From: Microbacterium sp. SCN 70-27
GTDB lineage: Bacteria; Actinomycetota; Actinomycetes; Actinomycetales; Microbacteriaceae
Reading direction: 5' to 3'
Length of the DNA stretch: 64,000 nt
Assembly: GCA_001724425.1 (NCBI GenBank)
Contig: MEEK01000013.1
Location: 1 to 64,000 of the forward strand
Made by a program: the position numbers and the translations under genes. The notes under the pieces were generated by a model. The model made no database searches, was not told where the DNA came from, and was given only the letters and a program-made list of their open reading frames with translations. Of the stretch, positions 46,212-54,973 are shown piece after piece; position 1 is the stretch's first letter; every line of letters begins with the position of its first letter.

Positions 46212-47945
46212 TCACTCCTCGGGGCGTCCGATCGCCGCGCCGTCGCTGAATCGGTTGTTCGACCAGACGTTGCCGTTCGGCGCGCCGGCCTTGTTCAACG
46301 AGTTGGTCGGGCCGTAGACGCCGCACTTGCCGGATCCGCCGCGGGCGAACACATTGTCGGTGACCGTGAGGTTCCGCGTGTTCGGGTACGGCTTGCCGGG
46401 GTAGTAGCCGGGGTTGAGGCAGTAGCCGGCTTGGGTGTGCTTGCCGGCGTCGCTCATATCGAACGTGGATGCCAGGTAGTTCTTCGTGATGGTGATGTTC
46501 TGGATCGGCCCGTAGTCGCCGTAGAACCCGATCACCGCCGAGCAGCCGGCATCCTCGACGCGACTGGAGTAGGCCGACCAATCACCGCAGGTGGCGTAGT
46601 TGTGCTCGATGCGGAAGCCATCGGTGCCGTTCCCGCCGAAGGCGTTGTAGTGGTACGCGCCGCCGAGTTCCATCCCGTGGACCCAGTTGTCCTTGGCCTC
46701 GCAGTTGGTGTCGCACTTGATCACGCCTTCACCGCCGTGCGAGTTCACGCGGTAGGCGAAGAAGTTGCTGCGACCGATGTTCTCCCACCACGGAAGGTCC
46801 GGCGGGGCCACTTCGGTGTCCTCGATGAGCACGGGGCCGTAGCTCGACTTCTCCGCGAAGATGACGCCCTTCACGAGGGAGTTGCGGATCGTGACGCATG
46901 GAGTGCTCTTCGATGTCGTGCCGTTGCCGGCTTCGATGATGATCGATTCGTTCACGATCTTCGAGTCGATGACGACGCCGCAGGAGCGGATGGTGGTCGG
47001 GCCCGTGTACGTGGTGAGGGTGACGGGCTTGCGGGAGTCGCCGGGCAGGCCCTGCGGGTAGCCGGTGTTCTGCGGTCCTGGCCAGCATCCGCCCCACGGG
47101 TCCGGTCCGCCGGGGGTGTTGGCCGCGCCCACGCACGAGCCCGGGGTCGCCGGAGCGGACGTCGCCGACGGCGTCGGCGTGGGGGTCGCCGTCGGTGTCG
47201 GGGTGGACGTCGGTGTCGGCGTCGGCGTGGGCGTCGCGGTCGGCTTCGGCGTGGGGGTCGCGGTCGGCTTCGGCGTGGGCGAGGTCGACGGGGTCGGGCT
47301 GGACGACGGAAGCGGCTTCGCATCGCCGGATGCCGCGAAGACGATGTCGACCATATAGTTCGAGCCGCGGTACGTGCTCTGCGGGACGCTGCTCGTCGCG
47401 CCGTAGCGGTACACACCGGCGCTCGAGTCGAGGCGGAAGCCGTTCTGGGTCTTGCTGCGCACCAGATCCTGCTCTCGCACCGGATAGGCGCCCCCCGGTG
47501 CCTGGTATGAGGCGACGTACCGCTTGCCTGCGCTGAGTTTGACGGGGTTGTGGAGGGCGACCGTCCGCCACCCGACGGTGCGATCCGCGGGGAACGACGC
47601 GCGTGCGAGTACGGTACCGTCCGCGGACCACAGCGTCGCGGACGTCACATCCGTCGTGGCGCTGCCCTGGTAGTACTGCAATGCGGTGACCGATCCCGAA
47701 CGCTCCGGGCTGAAGCGGATGCCCAGTTCGACCGGAACCCGATCGGGATCGACGGCGACGGTGGGCTTGAGTTGGTCGGAGAAGATGCCGGTCGTCGTGG
47801 GGGCGGCGACGGCAGGGGTGATGATGGCCAGTCCTGTGATGGACAGTCCGGCCGCGATGAGTGCGGCGACGGCGACGCGGAGATTCCGCGTCAGGTGGGA
47901 GCGCACGCGGACGCGTTCGCGAGGGGTGGGGGCTTCGGCAGACAT
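46212..47945 (-). CDS. Secreted DUF4082 / parallel beta-helix protein
   Basis: 577-residue exported protein. A basic N-terminus and hydrophobic segment end at AVAAPTTTG near residue 48 (signal peptidase I site). Residues ~50-205 form one DUF4082 module (PVELGIRFSPERSG, LQYYQGSATTD, GWRTVAL). A Thr-Pro/Lys linker spans ~210-262. Residues ~275-577 look like a right-handed parallel beta-helix as in pectate lyases (ITITKNYLAS, LTVTDNVFARGG). It could bind or cut the locus's own polysaccharide; no catalytic residues were identified. It shares its module and linker style with the 1912-residue protein. Confidence 0.82.
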   Translation of the reverse strand: MSAEAPTPRERVRVRSHLTRNLRVAVAALIAAGLSITGLAIITPAVAAPTTTGIFSDQLKPTVAVDPDRVPVELGIRFSPERSGSVTALQYYQGSATTDVTSATLWSADGTVLARASFPADRTVGWRTVALHNPVKLSAGKRYVASYQAPGGAYPVREQDLVRSKTQNGFRLDSSAGVYRYGATSSVPQSTYRGSNYMVDIVFAASGDAKPLPSSSPTPSTSPTPKPTATPTPKPTATPTPTPTPTSTPTPTATPTPTPSATSAPATPGSCVGAANTPGGPDPWGGCWPGPQNTGYPQGLPGDSRKPVTLTTYTGPTTIRSCGVVIDSKIVNESIIIEAGNGTTSKSTPCVTIRNSLVKGVIFAEKSSYGPVLIEDTEVAPPDLPWWENIGRSNFFAYRVNSHGGEGVIKCDTNCEAKDNWVHGMELGGAYHYNAFGGNGTDGFRIEHNYATCGDWSAYSSRVEDAGCSAVIGFYGDYGPIQNITITKNYLASTFDMSDAGKHTQAGYCLNPGYYPGKPYPNTRNLTVTDNVFARGGSGKCGVYGPTNSLNKAGAPNGNVWSNNRFSDGAAIGRPEE

Positions 47946-48152
47946 CTCGTTCCGTAAGTGGGAAGCGACCCGGCGGGTTTTCGGGGAGAGGACCGGGTCT
48001 GACGATCAGGTTCTAGGGAAGTATGACCGCAGTGTAGGGCCTCCTCGGAACGAATGAGAGAACACTCACATGCAGACCGTTCGGATATGCTCCTGCAGGA
48101 GCAGCGTCGGCGGGGGCACCGTCTGCGATGCGGCCACCTGGGGAGGGGCGTG

Positions 48153-48578
48153 ATGGGACGACGGAGTGCCGCTATCGGACTGGGGGTGTACGGGGTGGCC
48201 GCTGCGGTCATCCTTCTGGCGCCTGTCTCGTACGGCGACATCGTTCAGGCGATCGCCGACGTCCTGGCCCGTCTTTTCGGTCTGGACGGGTTCGGCTCCG
48301 GCTGGGTCGAGTTCGTCGCCAACATCCTGCTCTTCACGCCGCTCGGGTTCCTCCTGACGGTGTTGTTGTACCCGCGCTGGTGGGCGGTGCCGCTCGCGAT
48401 CGCCTTGTCGGCATGCGTGGAACTTGCGCAGATCGTCATCCCCTCGCGGCAGCCGAGCCTGCGAGATGTGCTCGCCAACAGTCTGGGCGCCCTCGTCGGC
48501 GCGTTGGTCGCGTTGCTCGTCATCGGATGGCGGGCACGGCGTCGTCGGCGCCGCGAGAGGATCAGCGCAACCGTTTGA
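48153..48578 (+). CDS. VanZ-family membrane protein
   Basis: 141-residue protein with four or five predicted helices. WVEFVANILLFTPLGFLLTVLL near residue 52, ALSACVELAQIVIPSRQPSLRDVLANSLGALVG near 87 and the basic tail are hallmarks of the VanZ fold. VanZ proteins lower teicoplanin binding in some hosts, but most members have no known role. ATG 48153 (or GTG 48150) follows CCTGGGGAGGGG; the upstream frame is noncoding. Its 3' end overlaps the convergent deacetylase gene by 17 bp. Confidence 0.85.
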   Translation: MGRRSAAIGLGVYGVAAAVILLAPVSYGDIVQAIADVLARLFGLDGFGSGWVEFVANILLFTPLGFLLTVLLYPRWWAVPLAIALSACVELAQIVIPSRQPSLRDVLANSLGALVGALVALLVIGWRARRRRRRERISATV

Positions 48579-49215
48579 CGAGGCTTGCGGCGGCGTTCCG
48601 CGCCTCGGACGCCCCGCTCCGGCGCGTGACGAGAGCGCTGACCGACTCGGCGGTGTCATGCTCGGTGACGCTGTAGCGCGCACGCATCCATGCTCCCGGG
48701 CGACTCCGGTAGCGGTCGCTCGTGTACAGCACCCGGTACCCGGCGGCGCGGACCCGGCGCACGGTGTTCCGGTCATACCGGCCGAGAGGGAGCGCCGCCT
48801 CGGTGGGGGTCGTGCCCGACGCCTCCTGGATGGCATTGCGCGCGTCGAACAGTTCGCGCCGTGCCGCCGCGTCGTCGAGCGCGCGCCACGGGGTGTGGGT
48901 CCACCCGTGGTTTCCGATGGACATCCCCGCCGCGACCAGCGAGCGCAGGTCGTGCGCGTTCAGGCTCGCGGGGTCGTCGAGGCGTCCCGCGAGCACGAAG
49001 AACGTCGCCCGCAACCCGCGCTCCGTGAGCGCCGGGAGAGCGATGTCGAGGTCGGACCGATTGCCGTCGTCGAAGCTCAGTTCGACGTCGGATCGGTCCG
49101 CGAGGGCGTCGAGCGTGCGCAGGAAGGTGTCCTCCGCCATCCAGTACCGGGCTTCGCCGCTTTCCCGCTCATCGGCGCAGACGCCGATGCCGTGGAAGCA
49201 GATGTGCGTGGTCAC
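48562..49215 (-). CDS. Polysaccharide deacetylase family protein
   Basis: 217-residue NodB-type carbohydrate esterase, without signal peptide. VELSFDDGNRSDLDIALPAL near residue 44 has the catalytic and metal-binding aspartates. GMSIGNHGWTHTPWR near 96 has the two metal-binding histidines, and ALPLGRYDRNTVRRVRAAGY near 142 corresponds to the PxGxxD-type motif. It would remove N- or O-acetyl groups from a sugar chain, presumably cytoplasmic or on a lipid-linked intermediate. The GTG start overlaps the stop of the upstream GT2 gene by 4 bp. Last gene of the minus operon 53033-48562. Confidence 0.85.
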   Translation of the reverse strand: MTTHICFHGIGVCADERESGEARYWMAEDTFLRTLDALADRSDVELSFDDGNRSDLDIALPALTERGLRATFFVLAGRLDDPASLNAHDLRSLVAAGMSIGNHGWTHTPWRALDDAAARRELFDARNAIQEASGTTPTEAALPLGRYDRNTVRRVRAAGYRVLYTSDRYRSRPGAWMRARYSVTEHDTAESVSALVTRRSGASEARNAAASLVKRLR

Positions 49216-50066
49216 GTGACGTTCTCCTCAGGTCGTGCTCGCGTGCTCGTGTCGTGTCCCCAGCCGACCGCCTGCCCACGTCGCCCGCGCCGCCCTGCGA
49301 TCGCGGTGATCACGACATAGGGCACGGCAGCGGGCGCGAGCCAGGGATTCGGCACCACGACGTCGCGCAGCCAGGCCCAGCGATCCGACGGTCGGACGGT
49401 GATCGCGACCTCCCCGGACGCCGCCGCCGCCCGCAGCTGCGCGTTGCCGCGGCGCACGCGAACCAGCCGGGCGAGAAGATCGGAGGTGCGCATCGGAGCC
49501 TCGACGACGACCTCGATCGCCGCGACTTCGCGCTTCTCCGCATCGTCGAAGAGTGAGTCGAGGAAGAGGTCATCCGCAACCAGTGTCGGGAAATCCGCGA
49601 ACCGATCTCGCCCCTCCTCGGAGAGCGCGATCAGGCCGCGTCCGAACAGCCCTCGCCGAAAGACCGGGAGCCGTGAACTGATCGCCGTGTAGGCGCGCAC
49701 GGGCCAGGAGCGGCCTACGACCTCGATACGTCGAGCCGGAACCGCAGCGAGGATGCCGGGCGCGTCGAGCGACTCGCACAGCGCGGTCAGACCCCCGGGA
49801 GGGACGACGATATCGGCATCGAGGTAGATGCGCGGAAAGCTCCCGGCGACGTCTTCGGCGGCGTTGAGCGCCGCCGCCTTGCCAGGCTCGGAGCGATCGA
49901 TGACGACCGCTCCGCGACGGGCCGCGATCTCGGCGGTGCGATCCGCGCATCCGTTGGCGCTGACGATGATCTCCAGTCGCCCGGCCACATCCTGCGCAAG
50001 AAGCGCGGTGAGACACCGGTCGATGACCGCTTCCTCATTGTGCGCTGCGATGATGACGCTGACCAT
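49212..50066 (-). CDS. GT2 glycosyltransferase
   Basis: 284-residue GT-A enzyme from ATG 50066. VSVIIAAHNEEAVIDRCLTALLAQ, EIIVSANGCADRTAEIAAR, KAAALNAAE and IYLDADIVVPPGGL (metal site) are the ordered motifs. No strong membrane helix beyond a weak hydrophobic stretch near 245-260 (WLAPAAVPYVVITAIA). It lies in an operon with a deacetylase, an MFS carrier and a beta-propeller protein; the acceptor is unknown. It starts 5 bp after the propeller gene. Confidence 0.85.
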   Translation of the reverse strand: MVSVIIAAHNEEAVIDRCLTALLAQDVAGRLEIIVSANGCADRTAEIAARRGAVVIDRSEPGKAAALNAAEDVAGSFPRIYLDADIVVPPGGLTALCESLDAPGILAAVPARRIEVVGRSWPVRAYTAISSRLPVFRRGLFGRGLIALSEEGRDRFADFPTLVADDLFLDSLFDDAEKREVAAIEVVVEAPMRTSDLLARLVRVRRGNAQLRAAAASGEVAITVRPSDRWAWLRDVVVPNPWLAPAAVPYVVITAIAGRRGRRGQAVGWGHDTSTRARPEENVT

Positions 50067-50071
50067 GGGCT

Positions 50072-51097
50072 CTACCCTCGCCCCCGCACCACCGACGGCG
50101 ACCAGGCGTGTTCGATGAACACGCTCGGCTCGCTCGAGCCGTCCGCCGCCAGCTTCCAGACGTCGTAGTCGCCCACGGCACCGTCTCGAGGCATCCCGTA
50201 GAGAATCGTGCCGTCGTCGAGCCACTCGATCTGGTCGTCGATGCTGCGCGTCTCCGGCAGCAGGGTGACCGCGCCGGTGGCGATGTCGTAGACCGCGGGT
50301 GTCCAGTGCACGGTGGGGCCGGAGCCCGATGTGACGCGTTTGAACGCGATCCGCGTGCCGTCGGGGGAAAGCGAGGGACACTCGACGTTGGCGGCGATCG
50401 CATCGAGGGACCGGGTGGAGATCGATCCCTTCACGAGGTAGGTGGTGCCGACCGTCGTCGTCCCGACAGTCGCGTAGAAGGTGTCGTCATCGACGAACGT
50501 GATGCCCCAGTAGTTGCGGTCCACCGGTGCGCTCGGCCGGCCGTCGATCGTCAGCGACCAGTCTTCGAGAGTGCCGAGGTCCTCTCCCGTCGTCGTGTGG
50601 ATGCGGGTGTCGGTCGAGAAGCCGATGGTCGCGTAGGAGTGCCCTGTCACGAACGACGTGGAGGCGATGAGGGTGCCATCGGATGAGATGCGGGTGCGAC
50701 TCGGGAGACCGGGAAGGGGCCATGAGGCGGCTTCAGTGCCGTCGGCCCGATACAGCGTGCCGGTATAGCTCGGAGTGATGCCGCGTACTGTCCGCAGGCA
50801 GCTGAACTCGAGGGGCGTGGCATCCACGCGGTCGCAGACGACGTCGGAGATCGCGCGCGGACCGCTGGGATCGGTCAGCGGCACCGAGGCGACGTGGCCG
50901 TACTCGGCACCCGAGGCGGTGCTCCGGAAGACCACGCGATCGGATCCGATCACCGGTGCGGCCTCGGTCGCCACATCGCTCGGAGCCTGCTGTCGCGCCT
51001 GATACTGCTGCCATGCGACGATGCCCACGACGCCGGTCGCAGCGAAAGCCAGGACCGCGAGGACCGCGATCAGGATCCAGCGCGCACGGACACTCAC
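50072..51097 (-). CDS. Membrane-anchored TolB-like beta-propeller protein
   Basis: 341-residue protein from GTG 51097, whose codon overlaps the MFS stop. One membrane helix at residues ~8-28 (ILIAVLAVLAFAATGVVGIVA) leaves the rest outside. The outer part has WD40-like/PD40 repeats of TolB type (RTRISSDGTLIASTSF near 145; CPSLSPDGTRIAFKR near 250) and an FxDDxTFYATVG repeat. Two cysteines in DVVCDR and SCLRTV could form a disulfide. A scaffold or sensor role is possible; nothing indicates an enzyme. Confidence 0.75.
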   Translation of the reverse strand: MSVRARWILIAVLAVLAFAATGVVGIVAWQQYQARQQAPSDVATEAAPVIGSDRVVFRSTASGAEYGHVASVPLTDPSGPRAISDVVCDRVDATPLEFSCLRTVRGITPSYTGTLYRADGTEAASWPLPGLPSRTRISSDGTLIASTSFVTGHSYATIGFSTDTRIHTTTGEDLGTLEDWSLTIDGRPSAPVDRNYWGITFVDDDTFYATVGTTTVGTTYLVKGSISTRSLDAIAANVECPSLSPDGTRIAFKRVTSGSGPTVHWTPAVYDIATGAVTLLPETRSIDDQIEWLDDGTILYGMPRDGAVGDYDVWKLAADGSSEPSVFIEHAWSPSVVRGRG

Positions 51098-52359
51098 GGC
51101 GTCCCGCCCTTCTCCGCCTTCGCCGGCCGGTGCAGCAGCGGACGCAGGAGAACCGCGACGAGGGGAATCGCGAGCGCGAGCACGATCGCCACTGCGACCA
51201 TCGCCGCGTCTCGGCCGGCGACGAACCACAGGACGCCGAAGCCGGCTGCCGAGACGAACCGCGTGAGCGCCACGACCGTCTGCGCGGTGGCGATCGCCGT
51301 GCCTCGACTGTCCGGGGGCGCCAGCTGTGAGACGAGAGCCGAAAGCACCCCGTCGGTCGCGGCGTAGAACGCGCCCAGGAACACGAGACAGAGGATCGTC
51401 GCGGCCACATCGGCGAGCGGCAGCACCGCGATGACATAGGCGGCGAGCAACCCCAGGTGGCCCCAGACGAAAACGCGGGCTCGGCCGACCCGGTCGGCGA
51501 GGCGCCCGAGAGGGACGGCGAAAGCCAGGAAGGCCACGTTCGTGCCGACATACAGCAGGGGGAACCAGAGCGCGGCGAAATCGCTTCGGGCCTGCAGCAC
51601 CAGGTAGACGAAGCCGTCGCCGATCGTGACGAGTCCGAGGATGCCCGCGGCGGCGAGGACGCGCCGCATGGGTCCTCGGACCACGGCGCGCCAGTCCACC
51701 TTCCGACGTGCTTCCGCGCGCCGTGCTCGAACGTTCGGGACGACGAGACCGAGGATCAGCACGCCGAGCGTGGCGAAGACGAGCGATGCGACGAAGACGA
51801 TGTGGAACCCGTCCGGCACCACCAGCAGGATGAGGAACGCGAGGAACGGACCGATAGCGGCCCCGATGTTGTCGAGCATCCGATGCACGCCGAAGGCGTT
51901 GCCGAGCCGTTCGGGATCGCTCGTCGCCGTGATGAGGGCATCTCGCGGCGCTGTGCGGATGCCCTTGCCGATCCGGTCCGCGGTGATCACGGCCGTCATC
52001 GCGGCGAACCCGCTCCACAGCAGGAGTCCCACACGTGCGACCGCAGCCAGCGCGTACCCCACGAACGCCACCCATTTGGGCTGATCGAGGCGGTCAGAGG
52101 CGTAGCCCCCCGCGATGCGGACGATCGCGCTCGTGCCCTGGTACAGACCGTCGAGCACGCCGAAGGCGATCGTCGAGAGGCCGAGGAACCCGGTGATGTA
52201 CAGCGGAAGGATCGCCGAGACGGACTCGGAGGAGATGTCGGTCAGCATCGAGACGATACCGAGCGTCACCACGGTGGACGACACGGTGCGCACGCCGGCC
52301 GGTGCGCCGCCGCGTGGCTTGTCTGCCGGGGAGTTGGTGAGCGAGATGTACACGGTCAC
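51094..52359 (-). CDS. MFS transporter
   Basis: 421-residue carrier with about 12 helices. TVVTLGIVSMLTDISSESVSAILPLY in the first helix and ADRIGKGIRTAPRDALI after helix 4 are typical of one bacterial MFS drug/sugar efflux subgroup. YLVLQARSDFAALWFPLLYVGTNVAF and LADRVGRARVF belong to the second half. The substrate is unknown. The GTG start overlaps the stop of the preceding gene (GTGA), and its own stop overlaps the next start, so the operon is tightly coupled. Transport of an EPS precursor or a signal is speculative. Confidence 0.87.
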   Translation of the reverse strand: MTVYISLTNSPADKPRGGAPAGVRTVSSTVVTLGIVSMLTDISSESVSAILPLYITGFLGLSTIAFGVLDGLYQGTSAIVRIAGGYASDRLDQPKWVAFVGYALAAVARVGLLLWSGFAAMTAVITADRIGKGIRTAPRDALITATSDPERLGNAFGVHRMLDNIGAAIGPFLAFLILLVVPDGFHIVFVASLVFATLGVLILGLVVPNVRARRAEARRKVDWRAVVRGPMRRVLAAAGILGLVTIGDGFVYLVLQARSDFAALWFPLLYVGTNVAFLAFAVPLGRLADRVGRARVFVWGHLGLLAAYVIAVLPLADVAATILCLVFLGAFYAATDGVLSALVSQLAPPDSRGTAIATAQTVVALTRFVSAAGFGVLWFVAGRDAAMVAVAIVLALAIPLVAVLLRPLLHRPAKAEKGGTP

Positions 52360-53033
52360 TCCGTCCGCAGCGTGCCGAACAGCTTGTAGACGAGGCCCGT
52401 CGCGGTCTCACTGGTGGTGAGCGAGATCGAGGTGAAGGGGCCGGAGTATGAGACGGTCGAGTCATCGCCGCCGGCGGGAGCGAGTCCGAGTGAGGCCCAG
52501 AGGGCGCGATAGTGATCGGCGATCTCTGCGGCGCTCTGCTCGGTCCGCGCGGTGAGACCCGCCTGCATCCTCGTGCCCTCTGAGGCGATCGACGAGTAGA
52601 TGATCTCCGCGCCCGCCACCGGAGCCGCGACAGAAGTGGGGAAGCCGTCCACGAGCTTCCCCTGGGCGGTGGCGTCGGGCGGGAGCGGTGCGGCCACAAG
52701 CGGCGACGCCTGCGTCCGCTCGGGCAGTCGCGCGGCGTCCGACTGGCCTGTCTCCGGTGGCAGTACTTCGCTGCCGTCGACGGGCGTGGGCGCTGTGGTC
52801 GGTGTGGTCGGTGTTCCAGGCGACTCGGTCGTCCCCTGGGTCGGTCCCTGGACCGACCCAGACCGCGCTGTGTCGGCACTCCCGCCCGCGCCAGGCCGCA
52901 CGACAAGCAGCGATCCCGCCCAGATGAGCCCCGCGGCGACGATCACGGCGATGCCGATCAGCGCCCATCGCATTCCGCGCGTCAGCGCGCGCGTCTTCGT
53001 CTCGGGCGCATCTGCGCCCTCAGTCGTCCCCAT
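52356..53033 (-). CDS. Membrane-anchored protein of unknown function
   Basis: 225-residue protein not recognised. A short cytoplasmic part is followed by one membrane helix (residues ~22-45, WALIGIAVIVAAGLIWAGSLLVV). A Thr/Pro/Gly-rich linker runs to about residue 110, then a ~110-residue external domain containing GKLVDGFPTSVAAP and an SAAEIADHYRALWASLG helix. It is the first gene of a five-gene minus operon (unknown, MFS, propeller, GT2, deacetylase). TGTGGGGATCC precedes the ATG at 53033, which fits the TGGGGA pattern of other island genes. Confidence 0.65.
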   Translation of the reverse strand: MGTTEGADAPETKTRALTRGMRWALIGIAVIVAAGLIWAGSLLVVRPGAGGSADTARSGSVQGPTQGTTESPGTPTTPTTAPTPVDGSEVLPPETGQSDAARLPERTQASPLVAAPLPPDATAQGKLVDGFPTSVAAPVAGAEIIYSSIASEGTRMQAGLTARTEQSAAEIADHYRALWASLGLAPAGGDDSTVSYSGPFTSISLTTSETATGLVYKLFGTLRTE

Positions 53034-53375
53034 TTACGGATCCCCACATGCTCCGTACCGCCACTGCTTCCCACACTCGTTCGTCCGACACGATCGGCCG
53101 CCGTCCCCGGGGCAGATCTGTGCGGGCGATCGCCTCCTCAGAATCTACTCAGCTTCCCCCTCGTGCCGATAGCCACGTCCCGCGCAACCTCGGTGAACGG
53201 CGCGCCCGCCCTCGTGTGGGAGGAAGGGCGGGCGCGCCGCGTGGTGGCCGGCGCATACCCGCCGGGGGTCGGCATACCGCACCCGTGCGCGCGCACGAGG
53301 AGCACCCACCGACCCTGCCCGAAGGCGGGATCGTCTGCGTGGGTCGGCTGGGCCGGGCATGCTCGGTCACCTCTT
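53034..53375. other. Intergenic region with hairpin after the sugar-transferase gene
   Basis: 342 bp without a credible gene. It contains a 14-bp perfect stem at 53199-53238 (listed separately) and, near 53034-53050, the start region of the minus operon. Reading frames crossing it look like noncoding GC-rich DNA. Confidence 0.5.
53199..53238 (-). terminator. Probable terminator of the sugar-transferase gene
   Basis: GC-rich 14-bp perfect stem (53199-53212 with 53225-53238) with a 12-nt loop, 138 nt beyond the stop at 53376. The distance is larger than usual and no uridine tract is seen. Confidence 0.5.
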
Positions 53376-54893
53376 TCAGTACGCTCCGCTCGGGCGGACC
53401 ATGACGGCCGCAGTGCGGAGGATGATCTTCACATCGGCCAGGAGCGACCAGTTCTCGACGTAGTTGAGGTCGAGGCGCACGCTCTGTTCCCAGGACAGGT
53501 CGCTGCGCCCGCTCACCTGCCACAGGCCCGTGATGCCGGGCTGCACGTACAGTCGCCGCAGCACCTGATGGTCGTAGTCGGCCACCTCGCTCGGCAGCGG
53601 AGGCCGAGGGCCGACGACGCTCATGTCACCGACGAGCACATTCCAGAACTGCGGCAGCTCGTCGAGCGAGAACTTCCGCAGCACCGCACCGACCCGGGTG
53701 ACACGGGGGTCGTTGCGCAACTTGAACAGCGGTCCCGAGCCCTCGTTGGATGCCGCGAGTTCGGCCTTTCGGGCCTCGGCATCCACTCCCATCGTGCGGA
53801 ACTTCAGGATCTCGAACACCTGGCCGTCACGTCCTATACGACGCTGGCGGAAGAACACCCCGCCCGGGCTGTCGAGGACGATCAGAAGTGCGATCAGCGG
53901 GGTGATGAGGGCGATCGGCACGAGCGCGAGCGTGGCGACGACGACATCCAGTGCGCGCTTGGCGCGCAGCGTGGAGCGGTCGAAGCGGGGCAGGCTCACG
54001 TGGGTCAGCGCGAGCCCGTGCGTACGGTCGAACGCGATCCGCGAGCGGTCGACGTCGGTGAGGCGCGTGGCGAGGATCAGGTCGGTCGCGGCCCCCTCGA
54101 GGCTCCAGCTGAGCCGGCGCAGGTAGTCGGCGTCGTGGACGCCGTCGGCGACGATCACGGTCTCGATGCAGAGCTCCTTGGCGAGGCGCGCGACCTCCTC
54201 CGGGCGGCCCAAGGTGGCGAATGTCCGGCCGGCCACCTCGACGCTGGTGCCTTCGTCACCGAGCAGAGCGACACCCAGCACGTTGTGGATGAGGCGTGAG
54301 TCGGCCAGAAGCGACGTCAGCGCGTACTCGACACTGCTGCGCGAGCCCACGACGATCGTGCGCGGCCCCATGGTGCGGTGCGGCGGTCGGCGCCGGGCGA
54401 AGGTGCGGCGCGTTGCGCGCACCGCCACGAGCGTCGCCGCACCGAGCGGCACGGTGAGCAGCAGGTGCGGCCCGAGCACGGGCCAGCCGGTCACGACCGA
54501 CAGCGTCGCGATCGCCGCGACGCCCACCATCGTGGAGTGCAGGATCGGCGCGAGTTCGAAACGCTCGCCGGCCCCCCGCCGGTGCGCGTGATCGCTCAGC
54601 ACGATGAGCGTCGCCGCCCAGGCGGCCACGATGACGGCCGCAGCCGTGACCGACATGCGATCGAGCTCGGTCGCCGGCGCCACCGCGTGCAGAACGGTGG
54701 TCAGAGCGGCGGCCGACGCGATGATCGCGGTGTCGATGAGCGCGAAGCGTGCCCGTCGACGCCGGCCCTGACTCAGTCGCCGCTCGAGCACCGGCATGAC
54801 CTTCGGCGCGCCGATCGTCTGCGTGATCGGCGCCGGCGTCGTTGCGACGTGCGATGCGGCGTGCGTCGGCGCACCCGACACGAGCGCGGTCAA
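53376..54893 (-). CDS. Undecaprenyl-phosphate sugar transferase (WbaP/CpsE-like)
   Basis: 505-residue polyisoprenyl-phosphate hexose-1-phosphate transferase that starts repeat-unit synthesis. The N-terminal ~150 residues hold four membrane helices. A Rossmann-like middle part (PRTIVVGSRSSVEYAL near 185) is usual in this group. The catalytic domain starts at KRALDVVVATLALVPIALITP. It contains GGVFFRQRRIGRDGQVFEILKFRTM, RKFSLDELPQFWNVLVGDMSVVGPRPPLPSEV and QPGITGLWQVSGRS, all conserved. TTG 54893 with GAGGGAG 8 nt upstream is preferred; GTG 54881 is an alternative. Confidence 0.85.
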   Translation of the reverse strand: MTALVSGAPTHAASHVATTPAPITQTIGAPKVMPVLERRLSQGRRRRARFALIDTAIIASAAALTTVLHAVAPATELDRMSVTAAAVIVAAWAATLIVLSDHAHRRGAGERFELAPILHSTMVGVAAIATLSVVTGWPVLGPHLLLTVPLGAATLVAVRATRRTFARRRPPHRTMGPRTIVVGSRSSVEYALTSLLADSRLIHNVLGVALLGDEGTSVEVAGRTFATLGRPEEVARLAKELCIETVIVADGVHDADYLRRLSWSLEGAATDLILATRLTDVDRSRIAFDRTHGLALTHVSLPRFDRSTLRAKRALDVVVATLALVPIALITPLIALLIVLDSPGGVFFRQRRIGRDGQVFEILKFRTMGVDAEARKAELAASNEGSGPLFKLRNDPRVTRVGAVLRKFSLDELPQFWNVLVGDMSVVGPRPPLPSEVADYDHQVLRRLYVQPGITGLWQVSGRSDLSWEQSVRLDLNYVENWSLLADVKIILRTAAVMVRPSGAY

Positions 54894-54973
54894 CGCTCTG
54901 CTCCCTCGATCGCGGGCGCGATGGATCGGCGCTCCCGGCGCGCGCAGGCGCGCGCCACAGTGATTCCCCCCAT
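54890..54973 (-). CDS. Possible 27-residue leader peptide before the sugar transferase
   Basis: A short frame MGGITVARACARRERRS... starts at ATG 54973, 3 nt after the ACTGGGGAAT motif. Its TGA overlaps the TTG start of the sugar-transferase gene. This placement could couple or attenuate expression of the initiating enzyme. There is no homology support, and chance is possible in GC-rich DNA. Confidence 0.3.
   Translation of the reverse strand: MGGITVARACARRERRSIAPAIEGAER

Noticed and set aside
48153..48578. Vancomycin-resistance cluster around the VanZ-like gene
   Set aside because: No vanH, vanA/B, vanX or two-component genes nearby; VanZ-fold proteins are widespread without such clusters.
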